This document shows, piece after piece, positions 10,113-21,703 of a stretch of DNA of 64,000 nucleotides; positions within the stretch are counted from its first letter, which is position 1; the number at the start of each line of letters is the position of its first letter. The notes under the pieces were generated by a model. That model did no database searches and was not told the origin of the DNA. It worked only from the letters and a program-made list of their open reading frames with translations. The position numbers and the translations under genes were made by a program. Source of the DNA: Pocillopora verrucosa (lineage: Eukaryota > Cnidaria > Anthozoa > Scleractinia > Pocilloporidae). Location: the NCBI RefSeq assembly GCF_036669915.1, contig NC_089318.1, positions 5,627,849-5,691,848 on the forward strand, given 5' to 3'.

Positions 10113-11351
10113 GTTAACCTGTAATAAACTTGCATCCAATCCAAGGGAGTGGCAACTCCTAGTCCTTTCACATTACAGAGACTAAGATAAGCCACAGCAC
10201 CTTGTGAACCATTTGCATTCACAATTACCCTCATGTTTTGCATTTTTCAGAGTATTATACATTTTATTCAGTGTATTTTGGGGTCAAAGTGAATAAGGAG
10301 TATTCATTTTGAGAGCCTATGAATGCCAGAAATTGAAATTTTCTCATTTACTCACGGCATCACAATTGTGTCTGACCCTCCTCTGGAATATCATCCAGTA
10401 CATTGCTAAGGATGTAGTCAACATACTCCACATCATGCATCATGGGGAGCTTCTTCAGTTCTTTCAGTACATTTTTCTTATCAAGATGGAATCCTGAAAA
10501 ATCAGTGGTTAACTTTACAGGAACAAGTTGACTCCAAGGAGACTTATCAACATGCAGAACATGGGCTTGCACCAAATCTAGATGTAAGCTTTCACGTCAA
10601 ACTTTGTCACAATCCTTTGAAAATGAAGCAAATACTACCCCACCCAACTGAAATTTTGTTTGTTTTTGTTTTATTAATTTGTTTGTTTATTTTTTTGGTG
10701 GGGGGGGGGGGTATAATTGTCACTCCAAAAAAATCCTCAAGTAATGCTATTTTGAGATCACCTATGGTTCTTATCCTTATCACTGTGAGGTAAAAGCACC
10801 ATCCACTTGTACTGTGCCATAACCTCTCCCATCTACTAACTCACTCTTGAAGACCCCTTGCAAAGCAATCGGTCACATCATATGATTTTATAATTCCTTA
10901 CTTTGAAATGTTTACCTTCTAGGTTTGGATCTACTTTCCATCCAAGCGCACCACCAGTATACAACAACAAAACTTTACTGTTTACAACATTCTCGTGTGT
11001 GATAGGATCCTCCACAGGAACCGTGCCCAGACGGCTTTTCGACGGACTTGAAGAACCACCATCTACAGAGGACGAACTCGAAGACCGCGACTGAAAGAAA
11101 CTTCTAGACAGCTGTGCATGAAATGATCGCCTATTCAATGCTACATCACCGTCAGCAGCGTCCGAGCTGGAAGTTGACTGCATTGTTTGTTTCCCTGCTG
11201 TAGTCGAGGGAAGATGTTTTGTGCTCGACGGTACTGCGCACTTTTCTGAGCCACCTGTTGTAACAACAATGCCGTCATTTTCACCGCATTCCGGAAGTAT
11301 TTTTAGGCTTTTCTTGGAGCTTGTAGATATTTTTTTAACAGGATCACTCAT

Positions 11352-11897
11352 AACGTTCCGAAATCACCGATAGAACAGTTTGTACGTCGGGTGGGGCGAT
11401 GACCTTCGATTTCCCGGGAACTCGCCATCTTTGTTAGCTGAGCAACCGAGCCTTATTTAAAGACGTGAGAGGATTGGGAGGTGGTGTAGGTGCTAAAAAA
11501 ATGGAGAGAAACCTAGAGTAAATAATCATGCAAGGCTGGGGTGTTTAAAGGAAAATCGGTTTTTGAAATGTGTGAAATGTGTGTAGCTCTATTCTGAACT
11601 AACAGGATAGGCCGAAAGATGTGGGTCAACCAACACACCTTCGAGAGGCCATCCAGTTACTATCGCGTGCTTTCTTGTCAATTCACGTTATGCAAAATGT
11701 TAGGAAGAAGCAGCAATACTGCTCTGGTCGTTTTTACTCTGCCCGCAAGCTCTCATAGGTTGCAAGAGCAGCGAAATCTCTTGACTTGCAGTATCGCGTG
11801 ATACTAACGTCACGTGCAGTTTAAAGCCTGTAACAAGGAATTGACTAATTATAAGGAATGAGTTCACCATGTGCTGCTTACAACTGCACGCCTGTTC

Positions 11898-11928
<31 letters not shown>

Positions 11929-13227
11929 TTCTTTTTTGTCATTACTTCGCACTCGCATCTCCCAATACATAACCAAGCCTAACTGTCATGGTCGTTTACT
12001 CCAAGCGTAAAATGGGGGTAACTTTCTGAAGAAGCTGTGTTGCTGCGTCGGTGGGGGAGTATAACAAGACAATTTGATTTTATCAACTGAGGTGGTAATG
12101 TAAATCGCCACCGTGAAGAGTTTAAAAGCTGACGCTTCGAGCGTTAGCCCCAGGCCCTTCGCTCTGACGAAGGGCTAACGCTCGGTACGTCAGCTTAGAA
12201 ACAATGTACTAATTTCGTAAGTTTAAGCGAAGTTTTCAGAAAAGAACAGAGGAATCATAGTTACCCATAAGTTTCCTTTATTTAGCTTATTCTTTACAAA
12301 AATACAATCCTCGCCTTTAGGTTTTTTTTTATCCCATTAAAAAAACAAACAAAAATGCGATTGGCGTTTGTATGAACACGAACACTAACATATAATACTC
12401 CCTCAAAATGTGAATAACTAACTTGATAATTTTTATAAATAATATTTATCTGAGCGCATCCAGCCCCCTCCCCCTCACGCTTTTGTTTGTTTTGGATATA
12501 TTATAAATATATATAAAATATATACAAAATAAATAACATCGTCATATCTTAAATGGCGAAACCCAAATCTTGAGCTCAGTTATCCCTCCAATAAATAACA
12601 GCCTTTAAAATGACCTTAAAATAATTTTCCCAATATTGCCAGCCAAAGAGTAATTTTCGAATGAGTATCGCAAAGAAAAAAATCATTCAGGTGTTTTTTA
12701 GTGGCTGTTACCGAAAGTCGTTTTCAACATCTCGTTGCCGAAAACCAGTTTTCGATCGTTTTTGTTGCTTTGCCAATCGCGTAAGAAGTAAAAGGCGGCT
12801 ACCTTGCATTCCTTCCTAAATAAAATGTTAAGTCACTCGCGCGTATTTTTCTTCAATTGAAAACATAGCCTTCTGGCTGTCTCATTTGTACTACGATCCC
12901 TTTAACTGATTTTAACACATATTCCTTGTTCAAAAAAAAAAATTTACTTTAATTCTATCGGTCCATTATCCTGTTCCAGGTGTTCAGCTGGTAAAATGAA
13001 GCGCAACTGAAACGAGGCGATAGTAACGGATAAGTGTTAAAGAACGAGGGAGACTTTGGTCGGTTCGCGTAATAGCGTTCTCCGGCGACTTGACCCAGGC
13101 CTCCCTGGTTTTTTCACTCAGCCGCCTACTTACTGAAAGCTTGGAACAGGCTCTTTTCCCATATTAAAAAAAAACCTGTTAAAATAATTATTTAAGATGA
13201 TTCCAAAAAACCTGTTAAAATAATTAT
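11352..13227. other. Spacer between the asparaginase paralogues
   Basis: Holds the presumed promoter of the relic gene (CGCCATCTT at 11423-11431, a YY1-type AAGATGGCG on the coding strand), a (GTT)n microsatellite at 11898-11926, and a hairpin element at 12062-12200. The remaining AT-rich stretch to 13160 has no gene that I can see. Confidence 0.6.
12062..12200. repeat. Hairpin-ended dispersed element
   Basis: GCTGACG...GCGTTAGCCCC (12128-12151) pairs with AGGGCTAACGCTCGG...CGTCAGC (12171-12194), 20 of 24 positions, with an inner CCCTTCG/CGAAGGG pair. It is flanked by a tail with TTTATCAACTGAGGTGGTAA. A diverged relative, also with GTTAGCCC-type ends and a GTTATCAACTCAATTGATAA tail, lies at about 42745-42915. 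Confidence 0.65.
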
Positions 13228-13239
13228 TTAAGATGATTC
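13175..13239. repeat. 36-bp tandem duplication over a stop codon
   Basis: The same 29 bases starting CCTGTTAAAATAATTATTTA occur at 13175-13203 and 13211-13239. The inner copy contains the last codons and the TAA of the intact asparaginase gene; the outer copy is pure 3' flank. Confidence 0.9.
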
Positions 13240-16200
13240 AGTTAGAGAGAGAACATTAAACTTCTTTAATCCGCAGTATCCGTCTAACATATCGATAATA
13301 TTGTGCAATTCATACGACTTAGCATTGTCCAAGGGAGTGCTGCCGAAAACATCACGGAGGTACGGGTTTACACCATGCTCCAGCAAGAAGGCAACAGTCT
13401 CTACGTTGTTCCGGCAAACGGCCTGCAATTCAGAAGAAGAAGAAACGTCTAAACCCTTTATACCTTGATAACAGTATGCATATTCTCCATACTGTTCTCT
13501 ATACATTTCTTAAGGTGCTGACAAGGAGAATTTGTTTAACAATCAAAAACTTCTGTTGGTGACGTTCATTTCCTTTATTCTCATGACCTTAATGTGTGAT
13601 CCAGGGGTGATGTTGTAAGGAGAAAGTAGATGTTAGTCACTCAAATGGGTCAAAAGGTCAAACCCGGCAGGAAATGAGACCCAACCACTGATATGGTTTC
13701 AGCACCGTGCGCATTTTCTTTAAGCCTCTTAAAAAAGGAACCGAGGTAATCAACACAGTCAATCAGAAAAAAAAAAACATTAAATAAACATAGCGCTTGG
13801 AGTCAATGATAACTCAAAGTAAAAACAAGAAAACTGCTTGAAAAAAGCGCGGGAAAACGCGGGTGACCACTTCGCGAATGGTATCATTTAGCTTTGCATC
13901 TGACTGGTCGAGAAGGAGGACACAAATTTTCTGCACCAATCACAAATAAATGCAAAGGCGGTGAAATCCCAGATTACATTCAAAATCAATTAAGTTTTGA
14001 GGGTCGAAAACTTTGAGCGCGTCTTTCTTACTGTCTACATTTTTTCTCCGAACTCACCACATGGAGAGGCGTTCTTTTATCGTAATCACTCGCATTAAAA
14101 TCCGCTCCCGCGAGTTGCCACACGAGTAAGTCATCCACTCGATTTTTCGCAGCCAAGCGACAAAGTTCAACCGCTGTCTCCATAGAAGATTTCATCAACT
14201 GAGCACCAGCTTTCCGAAGCGTTTTAACGATCTCTTTGTGCCGGAATTTAATGGCATCGTCCAGAGGGGAGCATTTAAATCTGTCTCGCACTTGCGTAAT
14301 TGCGCCTTTTGCCAGGAGAAATTCGACCGCTTCCGTGTTGCCTTCTACGCATGCGATATGAAGAGGAGTCCTACCATCGTAGTCCGTAGTGGCATTTACA
14401 TCAGCACCCTTAAAAAAAAAGAGAGGGAAAATCTTAGTAGGAAACAGAAAGGGTCTGGGAAGAAGTCCTAACCCCCCTAAACTTTGTTTTCTCGCTCACT
14501 CTCTCCACCCTCTCGCTCGTCCCCACAACCGAGAGTTTCCTGGGTCAGAGTAGCAAGTGATAAAAGAGATGAAGGGAAGGCGCTTCGCTGTACGAGGAAT
14601 GAGTACGAATCAGTCGTGGTTGTGTAAGAGGATCGGTGCGCGACAAAAGCAGACAACATAATGTGCATACCCTACCTGATTAAGAAGTTCTTCCATTGTC
14701 CGCACATTCCCAGCACTTGTAGCACAGCTCATGAGCACAGGAAGTAGAGCTTGCCTTATGAATTTCATTTCCTAAAAATAAAGTTAACACTTGTACAAAA
14801 AGTATTCCATGTCCTGCTGGATCATTTATTTTAAGATCATAACAATAAAGGAAATGATCACCTACCTATGAAGCTTTGATTGTTAAACGAATTACCCTTG
14901 TCAATACATGCGGCTTAGAGGTGGACCGTGGATGCTAACTCGGAGGTGGAGGTCGAGGGGTGGGGGTGGGGAGGGGGGCACTTACAAGAACGTGGGCGTC
15001 TATTCGAGGAAATACGGTAACTAATAAAACGATAACCTTGCTGGAGCTGATCTGTAATGACGATGCTACGGCAGCAATGAATGAGTTGTCTTTGAGAGAG
15101 AACTGTTCCCTTGTATGAGCGACGGTGAGTTCTCCGCGAATATTATTTCGAATCAACTAAAAAAAAAAGAAAAAGAAGTCACAAAATTATGGCATTTAAC
15201 AGAATAAAACTAAAACGAAGAAAGACCAGATTGAAACTGAAGTGGTCATACACCTGGTAACATACGCTACCTCTCGTTTCTCATTCAAACTGAGCTCCGT
15301 TTTTCCCAACACGTAACAAAGTTTAGTGAGTGCAGCTTCAGGTGTCATGTCTGAGCCAGGAATCACCCCTGCATCTAACAACACCTAATAAAAAAATACG
15401 TCACCAATAACAACAATTATAGCTGAGATATTGATACAAATGAATACAGTGGCCTTACTACTGAGGTTTCCTATCCTGTATACCCCTTCTCAATTAAACT
15501 CTACCTTCACCTAAATGCGGTAAATTCTCCACTCCAAGCACATTCCCATCACCGAGGGCGTGGCTTTGGGGGATCTGCGCTGTGACCCCTCCTTGTCCCA
15601 AAACCAATTGTATTATACAGACTACGAACAGTCCCGCCTTCTCGGCGAACTCCGTTGCGCGAATCAAAAATATCGGTCAAGAAAAGTTGATACTAGCGCG
15701 CCGCGAGGAGTTCTTGGAGTGACGTCGATGCACCGCAGCAGCTCCAAGGCGCCCCCGCGGCGCATCGACGTCACTCTAAGAGCTTCCTACGGTGCGCTAA
15801 GATCAATTTTTTAAAATTGTTTTCGCCGAAAAGGAGGTACCACTCGTAGTCTACGTATTATCCACAATCATTAACCATTTAGCTCCCAGAAGTTACTAAC
15901 ATACTCCATAACTTCTCATCATAAAATCCATACATTATCAAGCAAACAGGTTGTAGAAAATCTCTATCGTTTTTCTAAATTTCAAGAAACAATTTTTCTC
16001 TTCCCCTCCCCGCTTCGTATTCCTTTTGAATTCACGCGCGGCGCAATAACTTTAACCTTGACAATGGAAAACTGACGTGGACATTTTTCGCGTACTTTTA
16101 GTTTTGTTTTCGCGGAGTTTTAATCAGTTGTTTTTGAGCTTTCGTTTGCGTAAGTTTGTTACTCCTTTGTTTGGAATTTAAAGAAGTTACGGAATTTTTA

Positions 16201-19200
16201 TTTTAGCCAAATGTTGTGGTTCATTCAACAAGTTTAATACATATTTTCTACGGAGTTTGGACTCTAGTCTCTTTTTTCGTAAATGGATTTTTTACACAGG
16301 TGATGAGAAAACTCAAACTTATTCGGTAGAAGTTGTTATCATGATCTAACACGAAATTCTCATGACTAATTTACAAGAAAATGTGTAACATCTAGAGGGG
16401 AAAATTAACGATCAGATCTTGGGAGTTAAAGGACTAAAAAAGGTGGTCAGAATGCTTCTAAACCTGAATTCATTACAACCCTAGATTTTTGAGAGGTGAC
16501 AACGTAAATGTGAAAGAGAAACATGTAACTCTAGTTTTCAATTTCTTACCTTTCCTGTGGCATATTGATCAACCACAGGACCATGGAGACACTGTGTGCA
16601 GTTGACAATTAATACACCTCGGCAAGTAGCTTTCTTTATCTCAGAAATAATGTCCTCACGGTTGTTAGGTGCATTTCCACACCCATACGTCTGCAGGACC
16701 ACACCCAGCATGGGTGGTTTTAAAAATGCTTGCACCTGAGGAAGAGAAATAAAATAAAAAAGGCATTCATCAATCTAACACTTATGTGCATGTGTATGAA
16801 ATATGTACATGTGTATATTTGAGCACCAAAGATTGTTGATGGGAATTCCATGATTACTGTCATTACTTACAGTTTCAGATGTAATCCCTGGAAAGAGCCT
16901 AAGCAGTCCAATGTTGGGATTCATGTTAGAACAAACTGTGAACTTGTTAACACTGTTTGAACGGAATATTGCATCCCACTGCACTGTAAGAGTTAAAGAA
17001 AGTCATACCAGGCATGGGAACATCGCAGTCAGAATGTAACATCACAAGACATAACATATTTGACCAGAGGTTTACAAAAAATCTGAAATTATAGAATGGT
17101 TATCTCCTAGCAATTGAACTAAGGGATGTGGGAAATATGACTATGGACCACTCAGACAAGTATTTGTAAAAATGTTTAAAGAATTTCATTTATTTTACAT
17201 AAATCAGGTTGTCTGATAACTAGTTTTTAGCACCTCCAGAGAAATGACAACCGTATACTGCATTTTACAGATGAAAATGCACTTGCACTCAGCAATCTAA
17301 TCAAAAACATTTCTGTCTGTTTCCTTGAACAAAAGGAATGATTGACATTTTCGTAAACATTTTCAAGGTAAGATGCATCTGAAAGATTCATTGATAACCA
17401 TGTGACTCCTAGGTGACGAGCATCTAATTTCCTTTACAATATCACCCCTGAATCAAACACTGAAGTCACAAGAATAAAAGGAAATGATCACCAGCCAAAG
17501 AAGCTCATGACTGTTAAACAAGTTCTCCTTGTGGTGGCTCCTTAGGAAATGTATACAGAACAGTATGGAGAATATGCATACTGATGTTACAGTTTTAAGG
17601 ATTATAAATGATTTTACCTTCAATTTTCACCTTCATGGTTACCAGGGGAGGAAGATTTGGGGAGGTGAAGGCATCAAAGCTCCCAGCACTCACTTTGGTG
17701 GAACGGTTACCACGATATAAACATCCAGCAAAAAACAGAGTAACCTGGCATAGAAAAAACAAACTCAGTTCTCCCAACAAAAGAGAAATAAAAAAAGAAT
17801 AACATTTTAGAACAATTGCTCCAGTGATCATAGAGATATGCGCACTCTTATTGGTTAAGGATTGCATCATATCTTGCTATTATCACCCAACGCAAGGTGA
17901 TTATAGTGGGAGCCCTAATTTCAAAATGGCTGCCTTGCGTTTTGTCAATGTTACCAAGGAAGTGAATGGACATGATAGAAGAAAATTCAATTCCAAAGAG
18001 GGCAAAGATGCTATTAAGTTTGGCATAACACTTTCAAAAGAAAGATGTAGAGTTTTTGTTGATGGAATTAAATGAACCTGTTAAATTGTAGAGGAAACTC
18101 ACTGCTATTTCAATATGAATAACTCTTTAAAATAATTGTAACAGAACTTACAATTTTAATTTAAAAATTAAATGAATTTGCAACAGAATTCAAAAGCACC
18201 AGCGCAGTTATACCAAAACAATTATTCAGCTCAGGCTCAGTGAAGATTCTTCGATAATCCCCTCAACTTTGTCTTAGGCATAATTCAACAATGTTCACTT
18301 TGCCTTTGGTGAATAATTGTTACACATTGATTTTGTCTCACATTTAAAACCTATAATTACCATTTATTGCTTCCACATTCTCCATAAGGATACAGTATTT
18401 TTATCAATAATTCAATGGTGCCTTGTTTACCAGTAGAGATTTCCTTTAACAGAGGCAAAGCTAAAAACAAACCTCAGGAATAATGTAGTGACCAGCAATG
18501 ACCAATGCACCTAACAGGTTGTCACGACCATCATTTCTCTGCTCATAAATTGGAACCTTGGAAAATAAAAATTCAATAAGTAAACAAGTCATTGATAGAC
18601 AAACCTAGAGTATCACCATCCTTTCCATGCCCCTTGATGTTTGAAGGGTGGAAAATTCCATCCACTGCAAAAATCTCGAAATGGTAGATAATGTAATAAT
18701 ATTTTTTTTAACACATCCACTGGATGCTCATTCATCTTTTGAATACAATCAATTGCCCTTTGAACAACTGGGCTCTGAACTGTTAGACTACAAGATCAAA
18801 ACTTAATTCCACCATCATTACACTAAAGTTTCTATGCACAAAGAAAAAAATATACACACTAAAAACTTGACATAATTTTCTGCAGACCTTCCCTCTCACT
18901 TTGCAAACTAACTGGTTAATGAAAATTTCAAAAGTGGGACATCTTACCTGTGAACCAGTGAAGATCACAGATTTCCCAAGGTTTTCCAGCATAAATGACA
19001 AAGCAGAAACACTGTAGGCCATTGTATCTGTTCCATGTATTACCACAAACCCATCATATCTACTGTAATTGTCTTTAATATCAAGTGCAATTTCCACCCA
19101 GTCTCCAATCGTCATGTTTGATGAGTCTTTGAGGGGAAAGTATTCTTTGATGTAATATAATACTCGCACTCCATGAGCTGATATGCTGTTTAAGTAATGG

Positions 19201-20737
19201 TACGCAACAAGTGAGTGTGCATGTTTGGAGAGCTTTTCTGTGACATGCTAAAAGTGAAGCCTATTAGAAAACTAAAATAATTCTAATTTTAAAAGGGGGA
19301 GGGGGGATTATATTTACACAAACTGCTGGTTTTTTTTTTTTTTGGTTTTTTTTTTAAGGATTTCCAGCTCTCGTAAAAGTCTAACTACATGAATGTACAA
19401 TTAAGATAATTTTTTATCAGCTGCTAACATGTCACCCATTTTTCATAGTAAAGGCCTATGGTGCTTAAAGACATGGTTGCTTGTTACACTTGTTGTCTGC
19501 ATGGCTTATGTATCATTCTATATATAAACATATTGTTAATTTGAGTCTGGAAACCCATTGCCAATCCCCTGTTAACCATTTTATATGCCCACTTGAATAA
19601 ATGTCTCTCTTTTCCCATTTATGGCACTATATACTTTTGTCCACTGGACTAACATCAAGTCAGAATATTTAAATAACATGGCTAGCAAATTGAGAATCCA
19701 ACAAAAGTAGGAATTTTGCACCTTGTGATATATGAAAAATATTACAAGAAATTTCAATAGTTTCATGAGAGAATTTTCCATCAATAGAACAGTCTCTAAC
19801 TTTAAGATTCTCAGAAGTTATTTTGTATCACCTTCAAATATAATTTCTAGCTGAGAAAACTAACTCCTCTCAGGTTGAAACGTTGTCGATCTTAGAGTGT
19901 CTCTTCAACTGAGCATTGTCAAAAGAATCGATGTGGTTTCAGCTGCGATACCGAACAAATTTAACGTTCAGAGGTTTAATCATTGACTTAGCTATGACGT
20001 GTATTCCTGAGCAAGTCACGCACGCATGTTGGTAAACAAATCGAACCCCAAAGATTAAGTAAACAATTTTAGGAGCTAAGTAAGCTTGGTTAATTTTGAG
20101 AGGCATCGTTGACATAGGTTTCAAAAAATTTGATTACGTAATGGTGCCCACTAAAAAAGGATTATAGAAAATGATTTTGACTCCCGTTTGTCCACGCCGA
20201 CATTTAAATTAATGAAACAGTTCTACAATGCCTCTATCGACTGTTGTTACTCGATCATTAACATCACTGAGAACACATCGAACACATCAGCGGGGTATGA
20301 AAACAAAACATTTATCACAAAAGCCTAAATCATTAAACAGCTGAACACGCAGACATGTATAAACAGACTTACGGCATTGCTAACTCTTCCAGCTGTGAAG
20401 TACTGGCAGTGTTGTCACAGCTGAAAGACTTAAGACTTCCTTTTGGTTCAATCTTTGTATAATCCTCATCATACAACATAGGAAGTCTCTTTATTTGCGT
20501 CTGAAGGTGGCCAGATTTCGGCTGATATCCTAAACAAAGTAAAACAAAGCATATTTAATTGTATCATTGGGTTATCATACGTTCAGTCTGACTACGTGAG
20601 ACGCCAGGCAAAAGTTGAGGGAAATTATTCGACAGCCCTTTACCTCCATCTGTTTTCTTCATTCCAATCGTTCCGCCTGTGTATAAAACTAAAACTTTCG
20701 TTTCTCGAATTTGCTTTGGCAAGGTAGAGCTCTCCAT
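13228..20737 (-). CDS. ASPG: L-asparaginase with C-terminal ankyrin repeats (paralogue B)
   Basis: Family function: hydrolysis of L-asparagine to aspartate and ammonia; the vertebrate relative (ASPG) is also called 60-kDa lysophospholipase. Exons (minus): 20737-20644, 20529-20373, 19185-18948, 18556-18473, 17744-17618, 16983-16871, 16735-16550, 15384-15271, 15156-15037, 14771-14676, 14408-14058, 13422-13228. Total 1875 nt, 624 aa, all phases consistent. Catalytic elements are present: YTGGTIG (Thr23), HGTDTM (Thr136-Asp137) and STKV (Lys208), corresponding to T12, T89-D90 and K162 of the E. coli type II enzyme. Exons 10-12 encode ankyrin-type repeats ([13 protein letters not shown]...). The ATG at 20737 is chosen because an in-frame stop lies a few codons upstream and the first motif follows within 20 residues. 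No signal peptide is seen, so cytosolic location is likely. The exon 3 acceptor at 19185 was preferred over one at 19247 on phase. It is a tandem duplicate of the relic at 5.2-11.4 kb. Confidence 0.9.
13454..13655 (+). repeat. Family B element, copy 3
   Basis: Full-length-like copy in the last intron of the asparaginase gene: CAGTATGCATATTCTCCATA, then GGTGCTGACAAGGAGAATTT and CCAGGGGTGATGTTGTAAGG. Confidence 0.8.
13795..14005 (+). repeat. CCAAT-rich MITE (family C), copy 3
   Basis: Contains GCGCGGGAAAACGCGGGTGA and a CACCAATCACAAATAAATGC block. It lies in the same intron as the family B copy. Confidence 0.75.
14830..14905 (-). repeat. Family B fragment
   Basis: AATAAAGGAAATGATCACC followed by TTGATTGTTAAACGAATTA, in reverse orientation. 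About one third of the element. Confidence 0.5.
15660..15815. repeat. Imperfect palindrome centred on GTGACGTCGATGC
   Basis: About 48-bp arms run from AAGTTGATACTAGCGCGCCG to GTGACGTCGATGC, and their reverse complement follows after a ~25-bp GC-rich loop. The arm tips are perfect for 13 bp and then about 75% identical. A MITE is likely; the TGACGTC cores resemble half CRE sites. Confidence 0.75.
15872..16437 (+). repeat. Family A element split by a solo LTR
   Basis: Family A elements run from CCNTTTAACTCCCAGAAGT-like to ...GATCTGGGAGTTAAAGG, about 200 bp. Here the first half ends near 15951 and the second half resumes near 16297, interrupted by the LTR described separately. Confidence 0.8.
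15952..16296. mobile_element. Solo LTR, 345 bp, 5-bp target duplication
   Basis: Begins TGTAGAAAATC and ends GATTTTTTACA (TG...CA with short inverted termini). It is flanked by direct CAGGT repeats at 15947-15951 and 16297-16301. The interrupted host sequence is a family A element seen intact elsewhere, so both insertion boundaries are confirmed by the empty copies. There is no internal coding region, hence a solo LTR. The family is not identified. Confidence 0.8.
17400..17592 (-). repeat. Family B element, copy 4
   Basis: Reverse orientation: TTACAATATCACCCCTGAAT at one end and TATGGAGAATATGCATACTG at the other. Intronic in the asparaginase gene. Confidence 0.8.
17919..18075 (+). CDS. Short frame fragment, possibly transposon-derived
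   Basis: A plus-strand frame inside a minus-strand intron encodes [20 protein letters not shown], then ...[18 protein letters not shown].... The layout (aromatic/basic start, then KDAIKFG) loosely recalls N-terminal exons of tyrosine-recombinase-like cnidarian repeats, but the match is from memory and weak. It ends at a TGA after about 50 codons; no further exon is seen. Treated as a gene fragment. Confidence 0.2.
18600..18785. repeat. Family D inverted-repeat element, copy 1
   Basis: GATGTTTGAAGGGTGGAAAA at one end and CCCTTTGAACAACTGGGCTC at the other, with CCACTGCAAA/CCACTGGATG inner pairs. The same family occurs at 38290-38470 and, broken, at 38620-38995. Confidence 0.65.
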
Positions 20738-21663
20738 AACTGAATGCCGTACACCTTCCCGACTCCCGCGCGACTATATCACGCCCGCTTTGCATGACTG
20801 ATGCATGCGTTTTATTTTTCTGTCGCTTCGACCTTACTTCCTCATATCTTCCATTTTCATTTCTCGACAAAATTTCAACCACCGTATTATATTCTACAAT
20901 ATCAAGTATAACGAGATTATGGTAATATACCGACATAGGGAGTAATGTAATGATGAAAAAAATTGCAGAAAAGAGTTTGCAGTAAACGCTCTCTCAAATC
21001 TCAATAAATTATTTTTCGGGGGCGGATAGGGGGGTGTGTGCGGGCCGAACCAATCGTTAATGGTATAAACTGCTGACCATCTTATGCTGCGCCGTCGTAT
21101 GACAGGAAATCACAAACGAATATTTTTTCAGGCCTAAGAACGTGGTCATTTATTTGACTTGGGTTTTGTTTTTTTATTTCCATTTTTTCCATATCAATTT
21201 GTTAATTTTTCGCCTACCACACAACGTGATCTGCTTGTGGTAAAGAGTCACTTCCACGAGCCTGTCATGTCAGGCGCCTTTCAAGTTGTGGCGGAATTAG
21301 CGTTCTGAAGAAGGAAAAACTCTCGAAAGGTCAGCTTTGAAAGGCGAGAACTTGCGTGTAACCTAAGAGACTCTGAGAATAAGCTTAATGTTCCTTTGCC
21401 GCGCACAGACTATTAGAAAAATAGCTTTAGCTCTAGTGGCGCCACTCTTTGGAACAGACTTCCTCGTGACATAAGACAAGCAGAGTCCCTTGGGTTATTT
21501 AAGCGTTTAATTAAAGAAGTACGTTCAGGCACAGCACTCGTGGAAAGCAGCTTAAGTTAGGTTTGTGCATTAAGTATAGCTTTTATAGTATCTTATCCAT
21601 TTAATGCATGTTTATATATTTGAATGTTTTTATGGCTGATGAAGTGTCCGTGGGAAAATAAAG

Positions 21664-21703
<40 letters not shown>

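Larger units (their letters stand above)
5193..11351 (-). pseudogene. Decayed L-asparaginase/ankyrin gene (paralogue A)
   Basis: Relic of an ASPG-type gene: bacterial type I-like asparaginase domain plus C-terminal ankyrin repeats. Exons read (minus strand): 11351-10916, 10493-10356, 9485-about 9345 (broken), then 8439-8254, 7638-7525, 7002-6877, 6191-6096, 5887-5537, 5372-5193. From 8439 on, every exon is open, splice sites are canonical, and lengths match paralogue B exactly for four of them (186, 114, 96, 351 nt). The front half is damaged three ways. The first catalytic motif reads YTGGALG where B has YTGGTIG. Exon 2 hits an in-frame TGA (10360-10362) because of a one-base shift, with conserved SDTIVMP lying in the next frame. 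Exon 3 breaks off after ...DWINIALQIKECY, so the HGTDT motif and the equivalents of exons 4-6 (about 150 residues) are absent and replaced by repeats. A Ser-rich N-terminal extension (~120 aa) is absent from B. It is either a pseudogene or a locus now expressing only its ankyrin half. Confidence 0.75.

Noticed and set aside
17608-17870. Plus- and minus-strand frames around asparaginase exon 5 as separate genes
   Set aside because: The conserved GNRSTK exon on the minus strand explains the coding signal; the rest is intron or shadow.
19186-19247. Upstream acceptor for asparaginase exon 3 at 19247
   Set aside because: It gives phase 0, while exon 2 ends in phase 2; the acceptor at 19185 restores frame and the 1875-nt total.
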